64,000 nucleotides of DNA from JAFAXD01 sp963760435 (lineage in GTDB: Bacteria; Pseudomonadota; Alphaproteobacteria; Rhizobiales; Xanthobacteraceae): contig CAVXDE010000048.1 in the NCBI GenBank assembly GCA_963760435.1, forward strand, positions 1-64,000, read 5' to 3'. How positions within the stretch are numbered: position 1 is the first letter of the stretch; each line of letters starts with the position of its first letter. The notes under the pieces are model-generated. The model had not been told where the DNA came from. It saw only the letters and a program-made list of their open reading frames with translations, and did not search any database. Positions 56,996 through 64,000 of the stretch are shown one piece after another. Both the position numbers and the translations under genes were made by a program.

Positions 56996-57379
56996 ATGGA
57001 CCAGATCCACACCATCGCGTCGGCGATCAACGGCTATTTCGATTTGATGTATGACGCGGACGATAACAAATTCCCCGAGGTCTTCCATGATGCTTGCCTG
57101 ATCCACGGCCTGCGCGAGGGACAGCTCGCGGCGTGGTCGGCGGCGGAGTTTCGTGACGTGATGCGCAACCGGCCGTCGCCGGCAGCGATGAAATCACCGC
57201 GCGAGCAGGAGATCATCAGCATCGAACAGACGGTGCCCGATCTGGCGATCGCCAAAGTCCGCGTGCGGATCGGGCAGACCGGATTTGTCGATCATCTTAT
57301 TTTCCACCGCGTCGACGGAAAATGGCTGGTGACATCGAAGGCCTTCCACGTGGCGCGGATATTCCCGTCCGGATCATGA
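56996..57379 (+). CDS. NTF2-like (lumazine-binding/SnoaL-type) protein
   Basis: ATG 56996 follows GGAG. The intact 127-residue protein reads 'IHTIASAINGYFDLMYDADD', 'FPEVFHDACLIHGLREGQLA', 'IISIEQTVPDLAIAKVRVRI' and 'FVDHLIFHRVDGKWLVTSKA', the layout of nuclear transport factor 2-like proteins related to putative lumazine-binding members. Such small cones often bind hydrophobic substrates. Divergent from the LysR gene with 105 bases between, where its promoter and a LysR site should lie. Confidence 0.78.
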   Translation: MDQIHTIASAINGYFDLMYDADDNKFPEVFHDACLIHGLREGQLAAWSAAEFRDVMRNRPSPAAMKSPREQEIISIEQTVPDLAIAKVRVRIGQTGFVDHLIFHRVDGKWLVTSKAFHVARIFPSGS

Positions 57380-57403
57380 TCCCGCGTTGGACAATAGCGG
57401 CGT

Positions 57404-58439
57404 CTACTTCACGGCCTCGGCTTCAAACGACCCATTGTCCGGCCCGCCCGCCTTGCGAGTTGTTGTTGCTTTGGCGAGTTCCTGCACCTTGGCGCGGATC
57501 GGCGCGAACGGGCCCAGCTTGTGCTGGGCCGAGCTGAAGCCGTCGGCATAGGGGCCATAGGGTGTATCGACCGGCTTTTCCAACCGGATCGGAAAGTCGT
57601 TCTCGAGATTGGCCTTGTGCGGCCGGTCCTGGCTGGTGATGTAGCCGGCGACGTCGTAGGCGTCGTCGTCGCTCAGCACCGGCGCATCGAACGTCGTGCC
57701 GAAGGGCATGTTGTGCCTGGCGTAGGCCGCGGCGGTGAGCACGCGGGTCATGCCGGCGCCGTCGTTGAAGCTGTCCGGCCCCCACAGCGGCGGGATCTGA
57801 TAGCCGGCCCCGCTCGCGGCGCGCTGGCCAGACCCGTCCGCGCCGTGGCAGGCCGCACACGTATCCGCGTAGACCTGTGCGCCGCGGGCCGGGTCGGCCG
57901 CCCGCGGCGGCTCCTTGATGCGCATGGTGCCGGCGCCGATCAGCGTGGCGCCCGCGGGAATCCCGCCTGACAGCCAGCGCATATAGGCCAGCATGGCAAC
58001 CATTTCGCGGCTGTCGGACGGCCAGAGCGCGGCCGTTCATGCTGCGCTCCATGCAGCCGTTGATGCGGACTTCGAGCGTGTCGACCGCGCCCTCGCGCCC
58101 GCGATACTGGGGGAACTGGCCCCAGATGCCGGTGAGCGGCATGGCGTAGGGCCGCGTGCCCGCGTCCAGGTGGCAGCTCTGGCAGTTGAGATTGTTGCCG
58201 GTGAACCGCTTGGCCGGATCCGCCGCCGTGGGGCCGATCTGGTTTGCGGTGTCGCTGATCAGAGCGTGGCCGTACTTGACGAGCTTGCCGAACGGGTCAT
58301 CGCCGACCGAGGCGATATCGGGCGCGGTCCATTTGGTGAGATCGACTTTGGCGGTGTCCGCGGCGAAGGCAGCGGGCGCCGTCATCAACTTGGCGCCGAT
58401 CAGTGTGACGACGACCGAAACGAGCACAGCGAATTTCAT
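57404..58439 (-). CDS. Dihaem c-type cytochrome, TsdA-like (one frameshift)
   Basis: ATG 58439 (MKFAVLVSVVVTLIGAKLMT) follows AAGGG and starts a signal peptide. Haem site one is CQSCH in 'NNLNCQSCHLDAGTRPYAMP', followed by 'RINGCMERSMNGRAL', a pattern typical of TsdA thiosulfate dehydrogenase/tetrathionate reductase. After a shift near 58025 the C-terminal domain reads 'MVAMLAYMRWLSGGIPAGAT' and haem site two CAACH in 'VYADTCAACHGADGSGQRA'. Also 'FGTTFDAPVLSDDDAYDVAG' near the end. It acts in the periplasm. The Cys of INGC could be the unusual axial ligand seen in some TsdA, but this is inference. Confidence 0.82.
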
Positions 58440-58601
58440 TGCTGACCCTTGGGACATGCCGGTTGGACGGTTGCCTCAAAGTGTGGCAGAAAATCATACC
58501 TGCAAGCAATCTGCGCCGCTTCGCTTCATGATCATTCGTCGGCGAAGGCCAAGAGCGCTCTGGTCCCGCGGCGTGCGCGTGCGGCCGGAAACCCGATGTT
58601 T

Positions 58602-59210
58602 CTATTGCTGGTCCTTGGGCGGCATGCGCGGTGGCAGGAGCGGCGTAAACACCACGCCGTCGCCGGCGCTGGGCGCCGCCATCAATCCTCCTCCCGTCGA
58701 GGGATCGCCGCCGGACGTGTCGATCACGACATTCGGCGTGATGTACGCTCTGACGGCTTCGATGAGGCCGCCTTCGCCGGTGCCAAAATCGGCGGCGCGG
58801 CCGCCCTGGGGACGCCCGGCGGCGATTTCGCTCTTCGCCTTGTCGGTCCTTTCGGCGAGCGCGTCGCTGTAGGGGATGCGGTAGGCCCTCGGGATGCCGC
58901 TCGGCCGATTGCCATCGTCGAGCGCCTCGACCCACAGGTAGATCGAGCCTGGATCGCCTTCAACCGAATGCGGCTCGACGATGCGCGCCTGCAGCAGCTT
59001 GAAGGTGGCCGGCAGCCGGTCAACGCTGGCCCAGCCCAGCAATCCGCGCGTGCCGATGAAGCTTGCGATGTAGAACGCGCTCGTCACCACGATGACAACC
59101 GCCTTGGCCGGCCAGGGCAGGCGCGCATAGATCAGGACGATCAGCAACAGCGCACCGATCAGCGCGTAGCTGACGGACAGAGTCAGGACCACCGTTTGCA
59201 GGCTATTCAC
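58602..59210 (-). CDS. Membrane protein of the ExbB-like operon, unknown function
   Basis: GTG 59210 overlaps the preceding stop (GTGAATAG). The 202-residue protein has an N-terminal pair of membrane helices ('LSVSYALIGALLLIVLIYA' and 'WPAKAVVIVVTSAFYIASFI') and a soluble part, 'QARIVEPHSVEGDPGSIYLW' then 'IPRAYRIPYSDALAERTDKA', ending in a Gly/Pro-rich low-complexity tail. No family is recognised. It is third in a compact operon with an ExbB/MotA-like channel and an ExbD-like anchored protein, so it probably belongs to that complex. Confidence 0.6.
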   Translation of the reverse strand: MNSLQTVVLTLSVSYALIGALLLIVLIYARLPWPAKAVVIVVTSAFYIASFIGTRGLLGWASVDRLPATFKLLQARIVEPHSVEGDPGSIYLWVEALDDGNRPSGIPRAYRIPYSDALAERTDKAKSEIAAGRPQGGRAADFGTGEGGLIEAVRAYITPNVVIDTSGGDPSTGGGLMAAPSAGDGVVFTPLLPPRMPPKDQQ

Positions 59211-59877
59211 GGCGCGGCATCCTGACACCTGTTTTCGGATCCATATCGGCGCCGTTCCTATTCGCGCTACGGAACGTCTCCAGCAGCGATTTCTGCCGCT
59301 GCTGCACGTCGATCACCTTGCCCTCGGGGTTGAGCCAGAAGCGCACGGCGGTCTTTTCCTCGCCGGTGTGATCGAGCGTCAATTTGTTGTCGAAGATCAC
59401 CTGCGCGGTCGGATTGAGTTTCTGGACCTTGATGTTCACCGACACAGGCTCGCCGGTCGTCGCCTGAAAATGCGAGACGTTGACCGTATATTCGCCGGGC
59501 ACGATGCCGCGCACCGTGACGATCTCTTCCCGAATGGGCGACGGGATCTTCTTGCCGTTGACGAGGACGAAATCGTTCGCGCCGCCGCGATCGTCGCGGT
59601 CGAGCGTGAGAAAGCCGGCTTCGCGATGGCGATACCAGGCGATGTTGCCGGCAGGATCCTGTACGAACAGATCGATGTCGTCCGGATGATTGTCCGGCCA
59701 GTCCATGGTGATCAGGAATTCGGCCTTGGAGTCGATCTTGCCGTCCTTTGAATCCGGCGACACCGCGAGCAGCGCAATGAAGAACAGGAAGGCAATGACC
59801 TGCAAGGCTTTGAACAACATCACGCCGAGCGGATCGAAGGCCTCCTCGCGCGGATAGAGACCGAACTCATCCATCAT
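59203..59877 (-). CDS. Membrane-anchored ExbD-like partner with a beta-sandwich domain
   Basis: ATG 59877 overlaps the ExbB-like stop. The 224-residue protein has one membrane helix (residues about 15-40, 'GVMLFKALQVIAFLFFIALL') preceded by an Asp (AFDP), reminiscent of the ExbD/TolR helix 'xxDVMLxLLxxFM'. The periplasmic part starts 'SKAEFLITMDWPDNHPDDID' and 'LFVQDPAGNIAWYRHREAGF', a pattern like DUF2135/pre-peptidase beta sandwiches, and continues 'RGIVPGEYTVNVSHFQATTG'. It is not a standard ExbD, whose periplasmic fold differs. Likely couples the neighbouring proton channel to something in the periplasm. Confidence 0.6.
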   Translation of the reverse strand: MMDEFGLYPREEAFDPLGVMLFKALQVIAFLFFIALLAVSPDSKDGKIDSKAEFLITMDWPDNHPDDIDLFVQDPAGNIAWYRHREAGFLTLDRDDRGGANDFVLVNGKKIPSPIREEIVTVRGIVPGEYTVNVSHFQATTGEPVSVNIKVQKLNPTAQVIFDNKLTLDHTGEEKTAVRFWLNPEGKVIDVQQRQKSLLETFRSANRNGADMDPKTGVRMPRRE

Positions 59878-60598
59878 GCTGGCGTTCCAAGACCGGAATG
59901 ACGTGCGTTTCGGTCAACATGACGGTGTCGGAAAACACCCGCTGGGTCGCGGCATCCAGCATGTAGTATTGGATCCGCACCAGGATGGAGCCGATCAGGC
60001 CTGCCAGCGTCGTGTACATGGCGACGGCCATGCCGTCGCTCATCAACCCCATCGACGATCTCATGGCGACCTTGTCGGCCGCGTCGAGCGTGGCGATCGG
60101 CGCCAGCATGATGATGAAGCCGATGATGGTGCCAAGGAGGCCGAGCTTCATCAGCGTGTCGGACAGGAATGCGCCGAACCCGTTGGAACCGCGCAGCCGA
60201 TCGGCGAGCGAGCGCAACAACAAGGTCTGGTCGATGCGGCCGGCGGCCTGCGCCTTGGCCTTCGCCACCAGGCTGCGGATGTGATCCGTCACGAGTCCGG
60301 GCGGCAGCATGCGCGCATCAGCCTCGAGCGCCCCGGCGCCGTGCGGAGCGGACAAGATCGCACGGTCGCGCCTTGCGACCTCGGCTTCACGGGCGATCGC
60401 CCGCGTCCGCCAGAAGCAGTGAGCGCAGGTGATGACGTAGAGGACGGCAATCAGGCTCGAGATGTAGGTGCGATCCGAGACCACCATCAGGTGGAGCAGG
60501 CCGTATCGCCACAGCACGACGACGGCGAATATGGAAAGGCCGGTGAAGACCATCCACAGCAGCAGGGCGCTTCGTTCCGGGGGCTCCTGAGCGGGCAA
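59867..60598 (-). CDS. MotA/TolQ/ExbB-family proton channel protein
   Basis: The 243-residue frame starts at TTG 60598 or further upstream through a frameshift; an ATG at about 60629 is in another frame, so the N-terminus is unsure. Helices 'LLLWMVFTGLSIFAVVVLW' and 'SSLIAVLYVITCAHCFWRTR' come first, a cytoplasmic loop follows, and then the conserved pair: 'LSDTLMKLGLLGTIIGFIIM' (TolQ-type LGLLGTxxG) and 'DGMAVAMYTTLAGLIGSILV' (ExbB-type AlxTTxxGLxxAI). The family forms pentameric stators that use the proton gradient to move a periplasmic partner. First gene of the three-gene operon. Confidence 0.85.
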   Translation of the reverse strand: MPAQEPPERSALLLWMVFTGLSIFAVVVLWRYGLLHLMVVSDRTYISSLIAVLYVITCAHCFWRTRAIAREAEVARRDRAILSAPHGAGALEADARMLPPGLVTDHIRSLVAKAKAQAAGRIDQTLLLRSLADRLRGSNGFGAFLSDTLMKLGLLGTIIGFIIMLAPIATLDAADKVAMRSSMGLMSDGMAVAMYTTLAGLIGSILVRIQYYMLDAATQRVFSDTVMLTETHVIPVLERQHDG

Positions 60599-60686
60599 AG
60601 CGGCCTCGCACGTGACTGACAGAACTCATGCTGCTCCATCTCCATAGACGGCAGGCTCGTTCGAGGCGCGCCTGTCGGGCCGCCGC

Positions 60687-60787
60687 TCTGGATTGCTTCG
60701 TCGCTTCGCTCCTCGCAATGACGAGTCCTAACCGACGAGCCCGAAGTGGCCGGCCCATTGCGAGCTCCGACGACGAAGCAATCCAGC
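60687..60787. repeat. Palindromic rhizobial repeat, copy 2 (degenerate)
   Basis: Arm one (60687-60724) reads CTCTGGATTGCTTCGTCGCT and on to CAATGACGA; arm two (60757-60787) reads CATTGCGAGCTCCGACGACG and on to AATCCAG. They are imperfect reverse complements around a 32-base loop, and both match the element at 43352-43430. It lies in the divergent space between the ExbB-like operon and the sensor kinase gene; the rest of 60599-60946 holds only the promoters. Confidence 0.8.
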
Positions 60788-60946
60788 CGGACGGTGTTTG
60801 ATTAGATCAGAGCCTCCGGCCTCGGGCCGCAGAGATATGCCCGTGGTCTATCGGGAAATTTTCCCGATCTACGCCGGCCGCCATCTTGCAATTGGCAACG
60901 AATGGCGGTGTTGTTAACCTCATCCGCTCATCGCGGGGGTGATCGC

Positions 60947-62320
60947 ATGCGCCTCGTGCTTCAGCTTGTCGCCCGTTTGCTGGTCGTCGTCGTCTTATGT
61001 TTCGGCGCGGCGACAGTCTGGGCAACCATCGACGCCTATCGCAGCGTCGATCGCGCAACAGCCGCATCCGCCGAACGTGTCTCGCAACGCCTGGAGGGGC
61101 TCTTCTGGCACGAGTTGTTGTTGCGCAGCAGCCGAATGGCCGAACACCTCCTGCCCGTACCGGAATGGCGCAACACCGAAACGATGAAGCTCATTTCGCC
61201 GGGAGTTTGCGTCCAGTTTGAGCCGAGCAGCGACTTCGAGAAGCCACTCTGCGGCCAGAACGTGGGGACCGGACGAGCTCCGCCGCAATGGTTCGCCGCC
61301 GCGATGCAAACGTTCCTTGGCAGTCACGCCGCCGTGGCCCGCCCCATCACCGCCCGCACGACGACCGCCGGCACGGTCTTGGCGCTGGCCAGATCCGGAC
61401 GCTGCGATCCGGCTCGCCTGGGGGCAGGTTCTCGATAGTCTCGGCGTCGCCTTGCTGATGGCGCTGGCCATCGCGCTGCTTGCGTCGCTCACAATTGCGC
61501 ACACCCTGGCACCGGCGAGATCGATTGTTGCCGCCCTGCAGGGCATGGCGCACGGCCGATACCGAACATCGCTCCCGCGCTTCCGCTCGATGGAGCTCGC
61601 CATGATCGGGCAGGCCGTCAGCGATCTCGGAGACCGCCTGGCGCAGGCCATGGGAGAACGGGCCGTCCTGACCCAGGCGTCTTCTTGAAATTCGCGACGA
61701 CGAGCGGCGAACCCTTGCCCGCGAATTGCATGATGAGTTCGGACAGAACCTGTCGGCGATCCTCGCCTTCGCCAACACGATCGAAGCGGCCGCGGCCAAG
61801 GATCAGGACCGGAGCTCTGTGGCGCAGGATGCGCGGATGATTTCGCAAGCCACGCTGCGGATCATGGCCTGCTTGCGCGGCACCCTGAACCGCTTGCGCC
61901 ATCCGCTCGCTCAGGAACTCGGACTTGAGGCGAGCCTCATCAGTTTGGTCGACAGCTGGCGCTCGCAGACCGCGACGCAGCCGACGATACGGCTCGACCT
62001 GCAGGGCGATCTTGCTGATGTGCGCGGCACCATCGCCACCACAGCCTACCGCGTTGCTCAGGAATGCCTGACCAACTCGTTGCGCCACAGCGCCGCGCGC
62101 GAGATTCGAGCTGCGGATCGAACGACGCGCGGGCGCGGAAAATGCGCTTCTGATCTGCGTCGAGGATGACGGCGGCGGCGATGCCACGCAGGTGGCAAAG
62201 TCTGCCGGCTTCGGCCTCGCTGGACTCCGCGAGCGGGTCGCCGCGGTTGGCGGCTCGCTCTCAATCGCGCCGGCAACGCATGGTCTCAGCGTCGCCGCGA
62301 CGATCCCGCTCGCCGCGTGA
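60947..62320 (+). CDS. Sensor histidine kinase, HisKA_3/NarL type (frameshifted)
   Basis: ATG 60947 (MRLVLQLVARLLVVVVLCFG) begins helix one. A periplasmic domain follows with 'CVQFEPSSDFEKPLCGQNVG', and after a shift near 61400 helix two 'LDSLGVALLMALAIALLASL' with a HAMP-like segment 'PARSIVAALQGMAHGRYRTS'. After another shift near 61685 the phospho-acceptor reads 'RTLARELHDEFGQNLSAILA', and the ATPase part is 'YRVAQECLTNSLRHSAAREI' (N-box) and, after a shift near 62110, 'CVEDDGGG' and 'GFGLAGLRERVAAVGGSLSI'. About 457 codons. It should phosphorylate the regulator 13 bases downstream. Confidence 0.87.
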
Positions 62321-62333
62321 CGCTGGTGCTGGC

Positions 62334-62987
62334 ATGACGGCTGTGCAGGCGGACGGCATCTCGATCCTGCTGGTCGACGACCACCCGATCGTCCGGCAAG
62401 GCTACCGGCGCGTGCTGGAAAATCAGAGCGACTTTCGCGTGGTCGCGGAAGCGGACAACGCCGCGAGCGCCTATGGGGCCTTCAAAACCTATGCCCCGGA
62501 TGTCGTGGTGATGGACATATCGATGCCGGGACCAAGCGGCCTCGAGGCGATCCGCAACATCCGCTCGCGCAGCCCGCGCGCGCGCATTCTGGTGTTCAGC
62601 ATGCACAGCGAAGCGGTGCTGGTGAAGGGCGCGTTCAACGCCGGCGCCAGCGGCTACGTCACCAAGAGCACCGAACCGGCCGTGCTGGTGCAGGCGATCC
62701 GTTCGGTCGCGCGCGGCGAACACGCAATGAGCGATGACGTCGCCCAGGTCCTGGCGTTCGAAAGCCTGAGCCCGTCCGGATCGATCCTCGACCAATTGGG
62801 CGAACGCGAAATCGAGATCCTCCGGCAGCTGGCCGGCGGCTCAACCACGGAGCAGATCGCCGCAAATCTCAACATCAGCATCAAGACCGTTCAGAACTAT
62901 CATTATCTGATCAAGACCAAGACCGGCATGCGAACGGACGCCCAGCTCGTCCGGCTCGCCGCCGAGTGCGGGCTGACCAGCCTCTAG
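62334..62987 (+). CDS. NarL/FixJ-type response regulator
   Basis: ATG 62334 gives an intact 217-residue protein. The receiver has 'SILLVDDHPIVRQGYRRVLE' with the acidic pocket, phospho-acceptor Asp in 'DVVVMDISMPGPSG', Ser/Thr in 'ILVFSMHSE' and Lys in 'GASGYVTKSTEPAVLVQAIR'. The LuxR-type HTH at residues about 150-210 reads 'LGEREIEILRQLAGGSTTEQ', 'IAANLNISIKTVQNYHYLIK' and 'TKTGM'. It is the partner of the kinase. A short stretch of its HTH (62903-62931) recurs at the end of the window. Confidence 0.93.
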   Translation: MTAVQADGISILLVDDHPIVRQGYRRVLENQSDFRVVAEADNAASAYGAFKTYAPDVVVMDISMPGPSGLEAIRNIRSRSPRARILVFSMHSEAVLVKGAFNAGASGYVTKSTEPAVLVQAIRSVARGEHAMSDDVAQVLAFESLSPSGSILDQLGEREIEILRQLAGGSTTEQIAANLNISIKTVQNYHYLIKTKTGMRTDAQLVRLAAECGLTSL

Positions 62988-63055
62988 CTGGAACAATGTT
63001 TTGATCCGGCCGCCTGGCAACAATCCTCTCCCGTGTCTAGCATGCGTCGGAGAAC

Positions 63056-63868
63056 ATGGAGGCTTCGATGACCTCAAGCTTCAACGTCCACGATGCGTCC
63101 GGCTATGAGCAACTTATGGGCCGCTGGAGCAAAAAGCTCGCGCCAGTGTTCATAGACTTCGCGGGGCTCGCCGACGGCGAAAATATTCTAGATGTCGGCT
63201 GCGGCACCGGCAGTCTGACTTTCGCGCTGACCAAGTTCGCTGATCTCGGCCAGATCACCGCCATCGACTATTCGCCGGTCTTCGTGGAGGCGGCCAATCA
63301 GCGGAATACCGATCCACGCATTACGATTCAGCAAGCGGATGCGTGCGCATTGCCATTTGCCGACGACACCTTCGACCGCGCATTGGCACTGCTCGTGCTC
63401 CACTTTGTGCCGGACGCCGGCAAGGCCGTGGCCGAAATGCGCCGCGTCGTGCGGCCGGGCGGCGTCGTTGCAGCCGTCGTGTGGGACCATCTTGGCGGCA
63501 TGTCCGGCATGCGCATGATGGTCGACACGGTCGCGGCGCTCAGCGAGGGCGGGCGCAAGCTACGTAACCGCTATTGCTTCCAGCCGATGATGCAGCCGGG
63601 AGAAATGAAGCAGACGTTTGTCAACCAGGGGCTCGTGGACGTTGCGCAAACTGAGCTGATGGTCCGCATGGACTATCAGAACTTCGACGACTATTGGGCG
63701 CCGATTGCCGCAGGCGAAGGACCGCTGGGAAAATTTATGACGACGCTTGAAGCAGCGGAGCGGGCGCGCACTGATGCCGCGGTGCGCGACGCCTACGAGG
63801 CCGGTCGCCCCGACGGACCGAGGTCGTTTGCAAATGTCGCCTGGGCCTGCCGGGGCATCGTCCCCTGA
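63056..63868 (+). CDS. Class I SAM-dependent methyltransferase
   Basis: ATG 63056 follows GGAG; ATG 63068 is an alternative. The intact 270-residue protein has 'GYEQLMGRWSKKLAPVFIDF' at the N-terminus, SAM motif I 'NILDVGCGTGSLTFALTK', an acidic motif II in 'ITAIDYSPVFVEAANQRN', 'QQADACALPFADDTFDRALA' and motif III-like 'AEMRRVVRPGGVVAAVVWDH'. It matches the Methyltransf_11 pattern of small-molecule methylases. It stands alone after the two-component pair; substrate unknown. Confidence 0.87.
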   Translation: MEASMTSSFNVHDASGYEQLMGRWSKKLAPVFIDFAGLADGENILDVGCGTGSLTFALTKFADLGQITAIDYSPVFVEAANQRNTDPRITIQQADACALPFADDTFDRALALLVLHFVPDAGKAVAEMRRVVRPGGVVAAVVWDHLGGMSGMRMMVDTVAALSEGGRKLRNRYCFQPMMQPGEMKQTFVNQGLVDVAQTELMVRMDYQNFDDYWAPIAAGEGPLGKFMTTLEAAERARTDAAVRDAYEAGRPDGPRSFANVAWACRGIVP

Positions 63869-63972
63869 CCAAGGGCCGAAGAATGGTCTCTACACGGAGG
63901 CCATTGTCTGCGGTCCCAGCAACCTGTCCCTAATTTCCGTGTCTCACCGCAGGGGTGCAGTTCGCTACTCTG

Positions 63973-64000
63973 TTATCTAATCAAGGCCAAGACCGGCATG
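63973..64000 (+). pseudogene. Start of a second copy of the response-regulator HTH, cut by the window end
   Basis: The last 28 bases, TTATCTAATCAAGGCCAAGA and on to CCGGCATG, match 62903-62930 of the response regulator with two differences and read LIKAKTGM against LIKTKTGM there. Sequence just before it does not match, so homology begins abruptly. Confidence 0.5.

Overview
The window reads as two unrelated pieces of genome joined near base 10,105. Bases 1 to about 10,105 carry genes that look acidobacterial (Solibacter/Bryobacter type, recognised from memory of these families, not from a search): a Spy-like protein, an alginate-lyase-family protein, a MaeB-type malic enzyme, a lytic transglycosylase, an SDR, a ClpB-like AAA protein, UbiE and the first codons of a CPBP protease. 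The rest looks like a high-GC soil alphaproteobacterium of the Rhizobiales (Bradyrhizobium-like): many orphan Bug/TTT solute receptors, HdeA-like proteins, rhizobial palindromic repeats, HisKA_3/NarL regulators and small Rhizobiales-type proteins. The CPBP gene stops mid-reading at the join and is followed by lower-GC DNA with an integrase remnant. An assembly chimera is the simplest reading; a transfer event is the alternative.

Frameshifts are very unevenly spread. Bases 1-20,300 and 29,800-38,700 have several per gene although residues stay conserved on both sides, and several breaks sit in C or G runs. Bases 23,100-26,870 and 38,950-57,400 are nearly clean. This points to uncorrected indels over parts of the contig rather than true gene decay, with exceptions named below.

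Region by region. (1) 1-10,105: acidobacterial housekeeping genes. (2) 10,110-23,100: an accessory, decaying stretch with a truncated tyrosine recombinase fused to an IS630 fragment, an SMP-30 protein, a Bug receptor, a broken HD-domain gene, small hypotheticals, a substrate-binding protein followed directly by an internally deleted group II intron, and a mosaic of gene pieces (substrate-binding protein, LivG, LivF, DyP peroxidase). (3) 23,101-26,871: an intact SNF2-helicase plus SWIM zinc-finger pair, bounded by a dispersed repeat and a tRNA-end-like scar. (4) 27,173-38,673: Bug receptors, an L,D-transpeptidase-like protein, then a GntR-controlled aromatic catabolic operon (gentisate-dioxygenase-type cupin, LVIVD-repeat protein, RidA, a three-gene ABC importer, GST, GMC oxidoreductase). 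(5) 38,948-46,146: GrpB, sulfotransferase, an overlapping Mpo1/epimerase/ICMT operon, two related secreted hydrolases, and a HigBA-like module. (6) 46,179-51,171: a catabolic cluster on both strands (Bug receptor, cupin, flavin reductase, SnoaL-like protein, amidohydrolase, DapA-family aldolase). (7) 51,256-58,439: HdeA-like protein, MFS exporter, a two-HKD phospholipase D-like protein, LysR with a divergent NTF2-like gene, and a TsdA-like dihaem cytochrome. (8) 58,602-63,868: an ExbB-like three-gene operon divergent from a HisKA_3/LuxR two-component pair, then a methyltransferase. The last 28 bases copy part of the response regulator.

The most interesting items are the ORF-deleted group II intron sitting directly after a stop codon, the SNF2-SWIM pair, the ExbB-like operon with an unusual partner, and the Mpo1-epimerase-ICMT operon. 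No wholly new system can be proved from this sequence alone.
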